Assembly (NCBI GenBank): GCA_020348925.1
Contig: CP070758.1
Span: forward strand, 3,327,360 to 3,356,581
Source of the DNA: Gemmatimonadota bacterium
GTDB taxonomy: Bacteria; JBHIER01; G020348925
Direction of reading: 5' to 3'
DNA length: 29,222 nucleotides
Shown: positions 1-6,296 of the stretch, one piece after another
Position numbering within the stretch: position 1 is the first letter of the stretch
Layout: each line of letters starts with the position of its first letter
Translations under genes and position numbers: made by a program
Notes under the pieces: generated by a model
What the model was told of the DNA's origin: nothing
Seen by the model: the letters and a program-made list of their open reading frames with translations, nothing else
Databases searched by the model: none

Positions 1-129
1 ATATCTTCCATTCAGATCGAGGTGTTCAATATGCCAGTGCCAAATTCAGAAAGCTTCTCACCGACCATCGGTTCACCCAAAGCATGTCTGGAAAAGGCAA
101 TTGCTATGACAATGCTATTATGGAGTCAT
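1..129 (+). pseudogene. Remnant of a second IS3-family transposase (OrfB fragment)
   Basis: Bases 1-129 read the same as 1059-1187 inside the complete IS element next to it (constant offset 1058), and the match stops at the element's left end. The frame starting at base 3 encodes the OrfB part from [10 protein letters not shown] to NAIMES, with the second catalytic Asp and the catalytic Glu. It ends at a TGA (129-131) supplied by the incoming element. The right-hand remainder of this copy is not found after base 1389. This is therefore a broken copy, either truncated by a nested insertion plus an adjacent deletion, or a repeat-collapse artefact at a contig edge. It cannot make a transposase. 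Confidence 0.85.
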
Positions 130-197
130 GATCCTCCCCCGGTATTGTGGACACACCGAAAAGTTTCTATATTATCAAGAAACAATGGAGGTGTGTC

Positions 198-500
198 ATG
201 GCCCCATACAAGCCGCGACGGAGGTTTGAGCGGGAGTTCAAGCTTGAGGCCGTTCGACTGGTGAATCAGGATGGTCGAACCCTCAAATCGGTTGCAGAAG
301 ATCTCGGTCTTCATCCGAATGTACTGAGTCGCTGGAGGCGAGAGTTTCTCAGAGAGTCTGAGGATGCGTTTCCAGGAAAAGGTCATCTTACTCCTCAGGA
401 GGAAGAGATTCGGCGTCTGAAGCGGAAGCTGGCAGACGCAGAGGAGGAGCGTGACATCTTAAAAAAAGCCGTGGCCTTCTTTGCCAAACGCTCCGAGTGA
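198..500 (+). CDS. IS3-family transposase OrfA (helix-turn-helix subunit)
   Basis: This 100-residue protein binds the IS ends and supplies the N-terminus of the OrfAB transposase. It starts MAPYKPRRRF and has a helix-turn-helix around residues 10-50 (REFKLEAVRLVNQDGRT, then LGLHPNVLSRWRREF). A leucine-zipper-like coiled coil follows (EEEIRRLKRKLADAEEERD), ending in the family-typical DILKKAVAFFAKRSE. I chose the ATG at 198 because GGAGG lies just upstream at 186-190; an in-frame start at 147 would sit inside the left-end region. The A7 run 461-467 is phased A_AAA_AAA against this frame, so a -1 slip fuses it to orfB. Without a slip, translation ends at 498-500, overlapping the GTG that opens the orfB frame. 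Confidence 0.9.
   Translation: MAPYKPRRRFEREFKLEAVRLVNQDGRTLKSVAEDLGLHPNVLSRWRREFLRESEDAFPGKGHLTPQEEEIRRLKRKLADAEEERDILKKAVAFFAKRSE
461..467 (+). promoter_or_regulatory. Programmed -1 ribosomal frameshift site (A7)
   Basis: Seven A residues are in the phase A_AAA_AAA relative to orfA (codons AAA AAA = Lys-Lys). A -1 slip continues as AGC CGT GGC CTT ... into the orfB frame, which is open from here to 1354. IS3-family elements are known to use this type of slip. Confidence 0.75.
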
Positions 501-1354
501 AATTCGAGTTCATCGAGACTCACCGCTCCGCATTCAGAGTGACAAAGATGTGCCACGTGCTTGCTGTATCCCGGAGCGGGTATTACGCCTGGAGGAAGCG
601 GCCCAAGAGCCATCGGGACAAGGAGAATGATCAATTGGTGGACAGAATCAAAGAGATCCATAGATCCAGTCGAGGATTGTACGGGTGCCCCAGGGTGACT
701 GCCGAGCTTCATGCTAAAGGCATTCAGTGCGGTCACAACAGAATTGCCCGTCTGATGCGTCTCAACGGCCTCAGATCGAAGATTCAGCGCAGGTTTAAGG
801 TAACGACTCATTCCCGTCATCATTTGCCGATAGCTCCCAATATACTCGACAGAACGTTCACGACCGATTCTGCAAATCAGGTTTGGGTATCAGATATCAC
901 GTACATTCGAACTCAAGAGGGATGGCTTTATTTAGCCGCCATACTCGATGTCTATTCCCGACACATTGTTGGATGGTCTATGAGTCGATTCCTTGGCCAG
1001 GAGCTGGTCCTGGGTGCCCTGCAGCAAGCATTAGGAAGACGGAAGTTGACTGAAGGTCATATCTTCCATTCAGATCGAGGTGTTCAATATGCCAGTGCCA
1101 AATTCAGAAAGCTTCTCACCGACCATCGGTTCACCCAAAGCATGTCTGGAAAAGGCAATTGCTATGACAATGCTATTATGGAGTCATTCTTCCACACCTT
1201 GAATACAGAGTTGGTTCAATTTCATAGATATCAGACAAGAGCCGAAGCCAGGGAGTCTGTCTTTGAATACATTGAAGTCTTCTACAATCGTATACGAAGG
1301 CATTCATCTCTCGACTATCGTTCTCCATTTGAATTTGAAAGGATACAACAATAA
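497..1354 (+). CDS. IS3-family transposase OrfB (DDE integrase catalytic domain)
   Basis: This is the catalytic half of the transposase, a retroviral-integrase-like (rve) DDE enzyme for strand transfer of the element. The N-terminal part has the IS3 HTH_21-like segment (HRSSRGLYGCPRVTAEL). The catalytic triad is intact: Asp in WVSDITYIRT, Asp in [10 protein letters not shown], and Glu in [13 protein letters not shown], followed by HSSLDYRSPFEFE near the C-terminus. The frame opens at a GTG (497) that overlaps the orfA stop. Upstream of it the frame stays open back to the A7 slip site at 461-467, so the main product is expected to be an OrfAB fusion made by -1 frameshifting. No disabling mutation is visible. 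Confidence 0.9.
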   Translation: MKFEFIETHRSAFRVTKMCHVLAVSRSGYYAWRKRPKSHRDKENDQLVDRIKEIHRSSRGLYGCPRVTAELHAKGIQCGHNRIARLMRLNGLRSKIQRRFKVTTHSRHHLPIAPNILDRTFTTDSANQVWVSDITYIRTQEGWLYLAAILDVYSRHIVGWSMSRFLGQELVLGALQQALGRRKLTEGHIFHSDRGVQYASAKFRKLLTDHRFTQSMSGKGNCYDNAIMESFFHTLNTELVQFHRYQTRAEARESVFEYIEVFYNRIRRHSSLDYRSPFEFERIQQ

Positions 1355-1389
1355 CCTAATTACGTGTCCACTTTTTCGGGGAAAGTTCA

Positions 1390-1797
1390 GGATATCTTCT
1401 AACAATTTGGCACAAGTTGTTAGTACTATATACTCAACTAAGCTAATACAAAGAACAAATAGAAGATATACATGCTGCTATGTTGGTCTATCCATTTGCC
1501 TAATTATTTCAATGTTTGTGCAGACTTTCATTAACTAAATATATTTCTTTCCTGAGAGCTAATCCCTAATAAAAATAGGGACACATTCTATTTTTAAAAT
1601 AGATAAAAAAGAAAATTGAAGATCTTGAAGGCAAGTAAGCTAAGGGACACCTTTTGTTGGTCTCTATTTCGCAAGGCATAGGAAGTTTATTTTGCTTTTA
1701 AACGGATACTATGTTCTCACAAAATTTTCATTGACTTTCCATAATAAAAGTATTACCTTTTTGTCAAATAGGTATTACAAACAAGGTTGATAAAAAA
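1390..1797. other. AT-rich intergenic stretch between IS and vapBC
   Basis: I see no gene here. Short frames run out of the end of orfB and have no coding character. The 3' part holds a near-dyad ahead of vapB (separate entry). The rest is AT-rich DNA. Confidence 0.6.
1751..1776 (+). promoter_or_regulatory. Possible vapB operator/promoter dyad
   Basis: TATTACC (1751-1757) and AGGTATTAC (about 1769-1777) form both a direct repeat of TATTAC and a near-inverted repeat (ATTACCT / AGGTATT) about 20-45 bp before the antitoxin ATG. A TTGACT (-35-like) lies at 1731-1736. Type II antitoxins normally repress their own promoter through such dyads. The assignment rests on position and symmetry only. Confidence 0.35.
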
Positions 1798-2034
1798 ATG
1801 AAGACAATCACTCTGAAACTTCCTGAAATTCTTGAGGTGCGGTTGAATACCATTGCCCGCCAAAACGGAATGAGCAGGTCTGAAATTGTTCGTCGTGCGC
1901 TCACGGAATACTTATCGCACGATGGTATCAAGCCGGGTTCCTTCCTGGATCTATCGAGAGATCTTGCAGGCAGTATTGAGGGTCCATCCGACCTATCAAC
2001 AAACAAAGCACGCCTCAAAAGATACGGCGCATGA
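1798..2034 (+). CDS. vapB: Ribbon-helix-helix (CopG/VapB-type) antitoxin
   Basis: This 78-residue protein begins MKTITLKLPEILEVRLNTIA, a beta-strand plus helix. It continues GMSRSEIVRRALTEYL, the RHH DNA-binding fold (residues about 2-42). The tail (residues 43-78) should wrap and inhibit the PIN toxin encoded immediately downstream. The stop TGA (2032-2034) overlaps the toxin ATG at 2031, the tight coupling usual for toxin-antitoxin pairs. The protein probably represses its own operon through the dyad upstream. The RHH fold is clear. The name vapB depends on the partner. Confidence 0.85.
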   Translation: MKTITLKLPEILEVRLNTIARQNGMSRSEIVRRALTEYLSHDGIKPGSFLDLSRDLAGSIEGPSDLSTNKARLKRYGA

Positions 2035-2456
2035 TGCCTCAAAAAGTATTACTGGATACCGGGCCGCTTGTCGCTTTCCTCAATAAAAAAGATCGATACC
2101 ATAAGTGGGCCATCACACATTTTGGGGCAATGAGTCCACCCATTCTAACGTGTGAAGCAGTGGTATCCGAATCGTGTTTTTTATTGAGACAGTATGAAAA
2201 TGGTGCTTCACATGTATTGAGTCTTCTCGAGCGAGAATTGCTCACCATCCCTTTTTGTCTGAAAGATGAATTGCGTGCCGTAAAAACATTGTTGAATAAG
2301 TATAAAGACATCCCAATGTCATTGGCCGATGGCTGTCTCGTTCGAATGGCAGAGCAAATAACGGACAGTGTTATTTTCACATTGGACTGTGATTTTAAAG
2401 TGTATCGAAAGAGCAGGAGAAAGGTCATTCCTCTCATTATACCTGATGACATATAG
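2031..2456 (+). CDS. vapC: PIN-domain ribonuclease toxin (VapC-like)
   Basis: A 141-residue single PIN domain, predicted Mg-dependent endoribonuclease. The acidic active site is visible: D9 in LLDTGPLVAFL, E47 in AVVSESCFLL, D100 in SLADGCLVRMAE, and D119/D121 in FTLDCDFKVYR. Translation can begin at 2031 (MMPQ) or 2034 (MPQK); both overlap the antitoxin stop. Length and motif order fit full-length VapC-type toxins, and no inactivating change is seen. Many VapC proteins cleave tRNA or rRNA, but the target here cannot be read from sequence. The next TA pair, 260 bp downstream, suggests an accessory island. Confidence 0.88.
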   Translation: MMPQKVLLDTGPLVAFLNKKDRYHKWAITHFGAMSPPILTCEAVVSESCFLLRQYENGASHVLSLLERELLTIPFCLKDELRAVKTLLNKYKDIPMSLADGCLVRMAEQITDSVIFTLDCDFKVYRKSRRKVIPLIIPDDI

Positions 2457-2678
2457 CTTATATCAAAGGGGTCAAGTCTCCGTTTGACTCTTTCTCTCGA
2501 TGCGGGGGATAGATTTAAAAAATAGAAATATTCATAGAAGGCATGAGAGGGCGTGACAAGGTATGAGAGGCTTGATAAGGCTTTGAGGGAAGATTTCAGT
2601 AGCATAATTGAGTCCAAATGTTGTTTCGTAGTATCACTGACATCTCAAAATCCAGCAATTCACTCCTTGAAATATTAC

Positions 2679-2706
2679 TTGCATTTTTCACTCAAGCGGT
2701 TATATT
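2679..2706 (+). promoter_or_regulatory. Candidate sigma-70 promoter for the RelE/HigB-type operon
   Basis: TTGCAT (2679-2684), 16 bp, TATATT (2701-2706). The expected start site falls at about 2713, only a few bases before the ATG at 2716, so the message may be almost leaderless. No Shine-Dalgarno sequence is visible in the preceding ACCAGC. Confidence 0.45.
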
Positions 2707-2715
2707 ATTACCAGC

Positions 2716-2982
2716 ATGAAATATAAGGTCAGAATTAAGAAGAGGGTTGCTGGTGGATTGGGAAAACTACCCAAAGATGTGCAGAAGCTTCTGTTTCTAT
2801 TAATTACTGATCTTCAAGCAGACGGGCCAATCCAGAAGAGTTGGCAGAACTTCTCGCAACTTGGAAAGGATAGCTATCATTGCCACCTGACATACCACTA
2901 CGTGGCCTGTTGGACGTGTCGAAAAGGAGAAATTGAAATCGAGGTATACTATGTTGGCTCTCGTGAAAAAGCCCCATATTGA
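2716..2982 (+). CDS. RelE/ParE-superfamily toxin (HigB-like)
   Basis: This 88-residue basic protein has the RelE/ParE pattern: an N-terminal strand (MKYKVRIKKRVAGGLGKLPK), two helices, a core strand pair with SYHCHLTYHYVACWT, and a final strand EIEVYYVGSREKAPY. That ending matches the 'Y..G.R...Y' end of mRNA-interferase toxins. The toxin precedes an XRE-type antitoxin and overlaps it by 32 bp, the order seen in HigBA loci. RelE-type proteins cleave mRNA on the ribosome, whereas ParE-type proteins poison gyrase. The basic residues fit the former, but the split is not certain. Confidence 0.8.
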   Translation: MKYKVRIKKRVAGGLGKLPKDVQKLLFLLITDLQADGPIQKSWQNFSQLGKDSYHCHLTYHYVACWTCRKGEIEIEVYYVGSREKAPY

Positions 2983-3322
2983 GCTATCGATCCACGGCGA
3001 ACATGTAGACGAATTCCTCGCTTGGATCAAGAAAAAGTATGATGTCGCCGTGTTGTCTCTTGACGAGGCGGAAGAATCTGTGCCTGTCGAGGAGATCGAT
3101 TTCTGGAAAGAGATGGAGAAAAACCGGATTGGAAATCTCCTCGCCGGTGCCCGGCTCAAAGCCGGCCTCAAGCAGGCAGATGTGGCCAGGAAACTCGGGA
3201 TCCGGCAGAATATGGTCAGCGACTACGAGCGCGGGAAACGCCCACTTTCGCCTACCATGGCCAAGCGGTTCAGCAGGGTTCTGAAGGTCAAGGAGGAGCG
3301 CTTGCTCTTCGGGGGTAAGTAG
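2951..3322 (+). CDS. XRE/HTH antitoxin (HigA-like)
   Basis: This 123-residue protein has an N-terminal toxin-interaction segment (residues 1-50, KPHIELSIHGEHVDEFLAWI). A Cro/C1-type helix-turn-helix follows at about 64-117 (LKQADVARKLGIRQNMVSDYERG). I chose the ATG at 2951 because GAGG (2941-2944) lies 6 bp before it. An earlier TTG in frame at 2933 has no such signal. The start lies inside the toxin gene. The HTH probably also represses the operon. This antitoxin class often encodes the segment before the HTH differently from classical HigA, so 'HigA-like' is a functional label. Confidence 0.82.
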   Translation: MLALVKKPHIELSIHGEHVDEFLAWIKKKYDVAVLSLDEAEESVPVEEIDFWKEMEKNRIGNLLAGARLKAGLKQADVARKLGIRQNMVSDYERGKRPLSPTMAKRFSRVLKVKEERLLFGGK

Positions 3323-3848
3323 TCCTGTGATCTTAGCGCCTGTCATTTAGAATCAGGCATGAGAAATTGAGAATTCGCTTTGAAATCCGGTTCGGCACAG
3401 AATGTGTGAGATCATTTGTTAGCTTTCATCTTGGGGATTCAGCGGATTCACGAATAGAATGTATGACGTGAATGTTAAAGAGAGAAGTAATCGACCCTGA
3501 AATATCTTTTATATCGACCCCAAAAAGTTATGATTTTTTCTTCTTCTTAGCTGGCCAAAGAAAATAGAGACAAAACGAAAGGCCAGCCAAAAGCCTTCGC
3601 CGAGACTGTCAACAGCTCACTGCGCTGGTTTTTTCCAAATTCATCACGCTGTACAGGATTCAGACACGGAAAAAGCGTTGCTCTGTTCGCCTGTCGGTCT
3701 TGGGGAGAAGGCTTCAGGGTATTCCTGAGCTAAAACAATTTTTAAAACTGGAATAAGAGTGCCAGGAACCTTTCATACCCGGAATCTACTTTGAGCAAGC
3801 AATGGATTCCCACAGAAAGCATGCGGACATGATACAATCGGAAAGATG
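3323..3848. other. Non-coding stretch with repeat-like segments
   Basis: I see no supportable gene. The stretch holds a direct repeat of ATCGACCC (3488-3495, 3514-3521), a 7-bp inverted repeat GCTGGCC/GGCCAGC (3550-3556, 3581-3587), and the inverted-repeat element given separately. It separates the TA genes from the 3' end of the minus-strand peptidase gene. Confidence 0.6.
3591..3714. repeat. Possible small inverted-repeat (MITE-like) element
   Basis: AAGCCTTCGCC (3591-3601) and GGAGAAGGCTT (3704-3714) are inverted with 10 of 11 positions matching, around 102 bp that have no open frame of note. A subterminal CCAGC/GCTGG pair adds further symmetry. A genome-wide copy search would decide whether it is a dispersed repeat. 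Confidence 0.35.
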
Positions 3849-5876
3849 CTACTTAAGATACTCAGCGAACCACTCGTGGACCGTCTTCCACCACAGCTCG
3901 GCGTTCTGGGGCTTGCGGACGAAGTGGTCCTCGTCCGGAAAGTAGAGTAGTTTTGAAGGAACACCATGGCGCTGCAGGGCAGTGAAGACCTGAAAGCCTT
4001 GTGTGTTGGGGACCCTGAAGTCGTTCTCACCATGAACAACAAGCATGGGCGTTTTGAAATTCTTGGCATAGGTGCTGGGCGACCACCTCTCGTACTCCTC
4101 AGGGTTGTCCCAGGGTGTGCCGCCGAACTCCCACTCCAGAAACCACAGCTCCTCAGTACCACCATACATGCTCACCTGATCGTATACCCCGTCGTGGTTG
4201 ACGAAGCACTTGAAAGGATGATTATGCCCGGCGAGCCAGTTGATCATGAAGCCGCCGTACGATGCCCCGGCAGCGCCCATGCGGTCGACATCGATGAAAT
4301 CGTAGGTCGATGTGAGGTAGTCGATGCCCTTCATGAGATCCTCATACGGCGCACCGCCCCAGTCGCGGCTCACGGCATCGGTAAACTCCTGACCGTAGCC
4401 GGTGGAAGCATGGAAGTTGACGGCGGCAACAACGTAACCGGGGGAAGCGAACATCTGATAGTTCCAGCGATAGTGGAACTCGTCCTCCCAGGCTCCCTGT
4501 GGCCCGCCGTGGATGAGGTAGATCAAGGGCCATCTCCTGCCGGGATCGAAATCCGGTGGCCTGAGCAGAAGCCCGTGGACCGAATCACCTTTGGCTCCGA
4601 TGAACCAGAACTCCTCGAGAGCGTTCATCTCCAATTGACTTAACCGCTCTTCGTTTGTACGGGTCAACTGTGTCAGTTTCTTCCCTGTGATATCCGCCTT
4701 GAAGATTTCAGACGGCAGATCGGCCTCCTGATGTCGGAAGACGAAGTTCCTGCCGTCAGGAGTGAGACGAAGCTGATCGTTCAAGCTCTTGGTGACGATC
4801 TTTCTTATTGTACCGCCTGTAACAGGGACTGAGCAGATGGAGGTGTACGCCCGATCCGGGACGGTGAAATAGATCGTCTTGCTGTCCGGCGACCAGACAA
4901 TATCCTCGACCGTGTAGTCGAAATCTTTGGAGAGGCTTTTCATCTCGCCTGTGTGTCGGTCGTATAACATCAACTGATACCGATCGGCCTCAAATCCCGG
5001 CCGCTCCATGGCGTGGTAGGCTATGTAGCGGCCGTCCGGGGAGTATTGGGGCTGGTTGTCGTTGGCCTTGCTCGTGGTGATCCGCTTCGGTTGACCTCCG
5101 GTGGTGGGGATGGTGAAAAGGTCGTTGTTCGTGCTGATGGCCACCATGGGGTCGGGGTTCATGACAAAGCAGATCTCCTTTCCCTGGGGGGAGAAAGTGT
5201 AGTCGTGGTCGCTGCCCAATGAGATGGGCGGGACATCGCGCTCACCCGGTGTGAGATCTGTGCCCACACCGCCTGAATCCGGAACGATGAAGAGGTGGCT
5301 GACCTTGCCCTCCCGCCAGACGTTCCAGTGGCGATAGAGAAGCTTGTCGATGAGCCTGGCTTGAACCTTGCTCTCCTCTTTCTCTTCGTCCCGGGCCTTG
5401 TTGCAGGGATCGTCCGGGCAGTCGGGGTAGACCTCGGAGGTGAAGAGGAGGTGCTTACCGTCCGGCGACCACTCGACGCCGGAGGCACCGGTGGAGATGG
5501 TTGTCATCTGCTTCGCCTCGCCGCCATCGGCCGGGATCATCCACACCTGTGATGTGCCAGTCCTTGAAGAGATGAAGGCGATGGATTTCCCGTCGGGCGA
5601 CCAGCGCGGGTGGGAGTCGCCCTCGGGGCTGGTGGTCAATTGGATGGGTTCGCCGCTGTCGATGGGGACGAGCCAGATGTCGCTGTTCCCCTTGTTCTCC
5701 TCATAATCATACCAGGTAACGGTGTAAGCGATCCGTTCACCGTCGGGAGAGATCTGTGGGTCACTCACCCGCCCCATACCGAAAAGGTCGTCGAAAGTGA
5801 TGGGGTTTTTGTCCTGGGCGAAAAGTGAAAAGGCTAGGGCTAAAAACAAGGCTGAGATACATAGGACCCGTTTCAT
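3849..5876 (-). CDS. Exported S9-family serine peptidase (prolyl oligopeptidase/acylaminoacyl-peptidase-like)
   Basis: A 675-residue peptidase with an N-terminal signal peptide (MKRVLCISALFLALAFSLFA, cleavage near residue 20), so it acts outside the cytoplasm. Residues about 28-400 form a TolB/PD40-type beta-propeller with seven SPDG-like blade motifs (starting near 42, 92, 136, 228, 278, 328 and 371). The alpha/beta-hydrolase domain runs from about 425 to 675: oxyanion-region HGGPQG at 456, nucleophile S539 in GASYGGF, D619 in HGENDFRVP, H651 in DEDHF. The triad is complete. S9 enzymes trim short peptides, often after Pro or from acylated N-termini. AGGAGGT lies about 5 bp before the ATG. 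It is probably monocistronic, since a terminator separates it from the upstream pepF-like gene. The exact specificity is unknown. Confidence 0.93.
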   Translation of the reverse strand: MKRVLCISALFLALAFSLFAQDKNPITFDDLFGMGRVSDPQISPDGERIAYTVTWYDYEENKGNSDIWLVPIDSGEPIQLTTSPEGDSHPRWSPDGKSIAFISSRTGTSQVWMIPADGGEAKQMTTISTGASGVEWSPDGKHLLFTSEVYPDCPDDPCNKARDEEKEESKVQARLIDKLLYRHWNVWREGKVSHLFIVPDSGGVGTDLTPGERDVPPISLGSDHDYTFSPQGKEICFVMNPDPMVAISTNNDLFTIPTTGGQPKRITTSKANDNQPQYSPDGRYIAYHAMERPGFEADRYQLMLYDRHTGEMKSLSKDFDYTVEDIVWSPDSKTIYFTVPDRAYTSICSVPVTGGTIRKIVTKSLNDQLRLTPDGRNFVFRHQEADLPSEIFKADITGKKLTQLTRTNEERLSQLEMNALEEFWFIGAKGDSVHGLLLRPPDFDPGRRWPLIYLIHGGPQGAWEDEFHYRWNYQMFASPGYVVAAVNFHASTGYGQEFTDAVSRDWGGAPYEDLMKGIDYLTSTYDFIDVDRMGAAGASYGGFMINWLAGHNHPFKCFVNHDGVYDQVSMYGGTEELWFLEWEFGGTPWDNPEEYERWSPSTYAKNFKTPMLVVHGENDFRVPNTQGFQVFTALQRHGVPSKLLYFPDEDHFVRKPQNAELWWKTVHEWFAEYLK

Positions 5877-5929
5877 GAATAACCTCCTGTTTGAATGAGT
5901 GTAATGATATTCTTAGAAGCGGCGAGTAA

Positions 5930-5956
5930 ATTATAGTCAATGAAATAAAAATGCAA
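5930..5956 (-). promoter_or_regulatory. Candidate sigma-70 promoter of the S9 peptidase gene
   Basis: On the minus strand a perfect TATAAT (complement of 5930-5935) lies downstream of TTGCAT (complement of 5951-5956), with a short 15-bp spacer. It sits about 55 bp before the ATG. The spacer is below the optimum, so strength is uncertain. Confidence 0.4.
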
Positions 5957-6200
5957 AAGATTTCTTTGTCTCTGTTCGTTCTTCGATTCTCCTTGAGATG
6001 GGATAAAGAGGTTTCTACACCGGGAGGGATCCGAGGCTGAGGGATTAGGAGAATCGTTTATGACTCTTGGAGTGTGGAATGATTCGGGTAATCTGACAAA
6101 GTACTTGGCTGATATGTCTCAAGTGATCAATAACGCTCAGTTTCACTTTGAAAAAGAGGGATAATAATATGCTGGCGCATGTGGAGCCTGAGACGCATTC

Positions 6201-6240
6201 AAAGAAAAAGGGGCAGGAGGGGGAATCCTGCCCCGGTTTT
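6201..6240 (-). terminator. Intrinsic terminator of the pepF-like gene
   Basis: On the minus strand: GGGGCAGGA, a 7-nt loop, TCCTGCCCC (9-bp perfect stem, 6210-6218/6226-6234), then CTTTTTCTTT. It lies about 60 bp after the stop codon. The A-rich other side (GGTTTTGAGG) makes it weaker on the plus strand. Confidence 0.85.
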
Positions 6241-6296
6241 GAGGGGGAAGCTCTGTCGTCCCTCAAACCATCCGGTTCAACCGGAATGGATTTTAT

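Larger units (their letters stand above)
129..1389 (+). mobile_element. Complete IS3-family insertion sequence
   Basis: The 1261-bp element has imperfect 26-bp terminal inverted repeats. The left end is 129-154 (TGATCCTCCCCCGG...GTGGACAC) and the right end is the complement of 1364-1389 (TGAACTTTCCCCGA...GTGGACAC), with 19 of 26 positions identical. It holds two overlapping reading frames, orfA and orfB, with an A7 slippery heptamer, the standard IS3-family layout. Length, TGA-starting ends and an intact DDE domain all fit a potentially active element. No 3-bp target duplication is visible: TCA precedes the left end and GGA follows the right end. That suggests deletion or recombination after insertion. 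Confidence 0.9.
5877..6296. other. Intergenic region between the two peptidase genes
   Basis: It contains the S9 promoter candidate near 5930-5956 and the terminator of the upstream (minus-strand) pepF-like gene at 6201-6240. I see no gene or other structure in the middle part. Confidence 0.6.

Noticed and set aside
1409-1426. TTTGGCACAAGTTGTTAG as a sigma-54 promoter.
   Set aside because: The -24 part fits, but there is no TTGC-type -12 element at the right spacing and no gene downstream to match.
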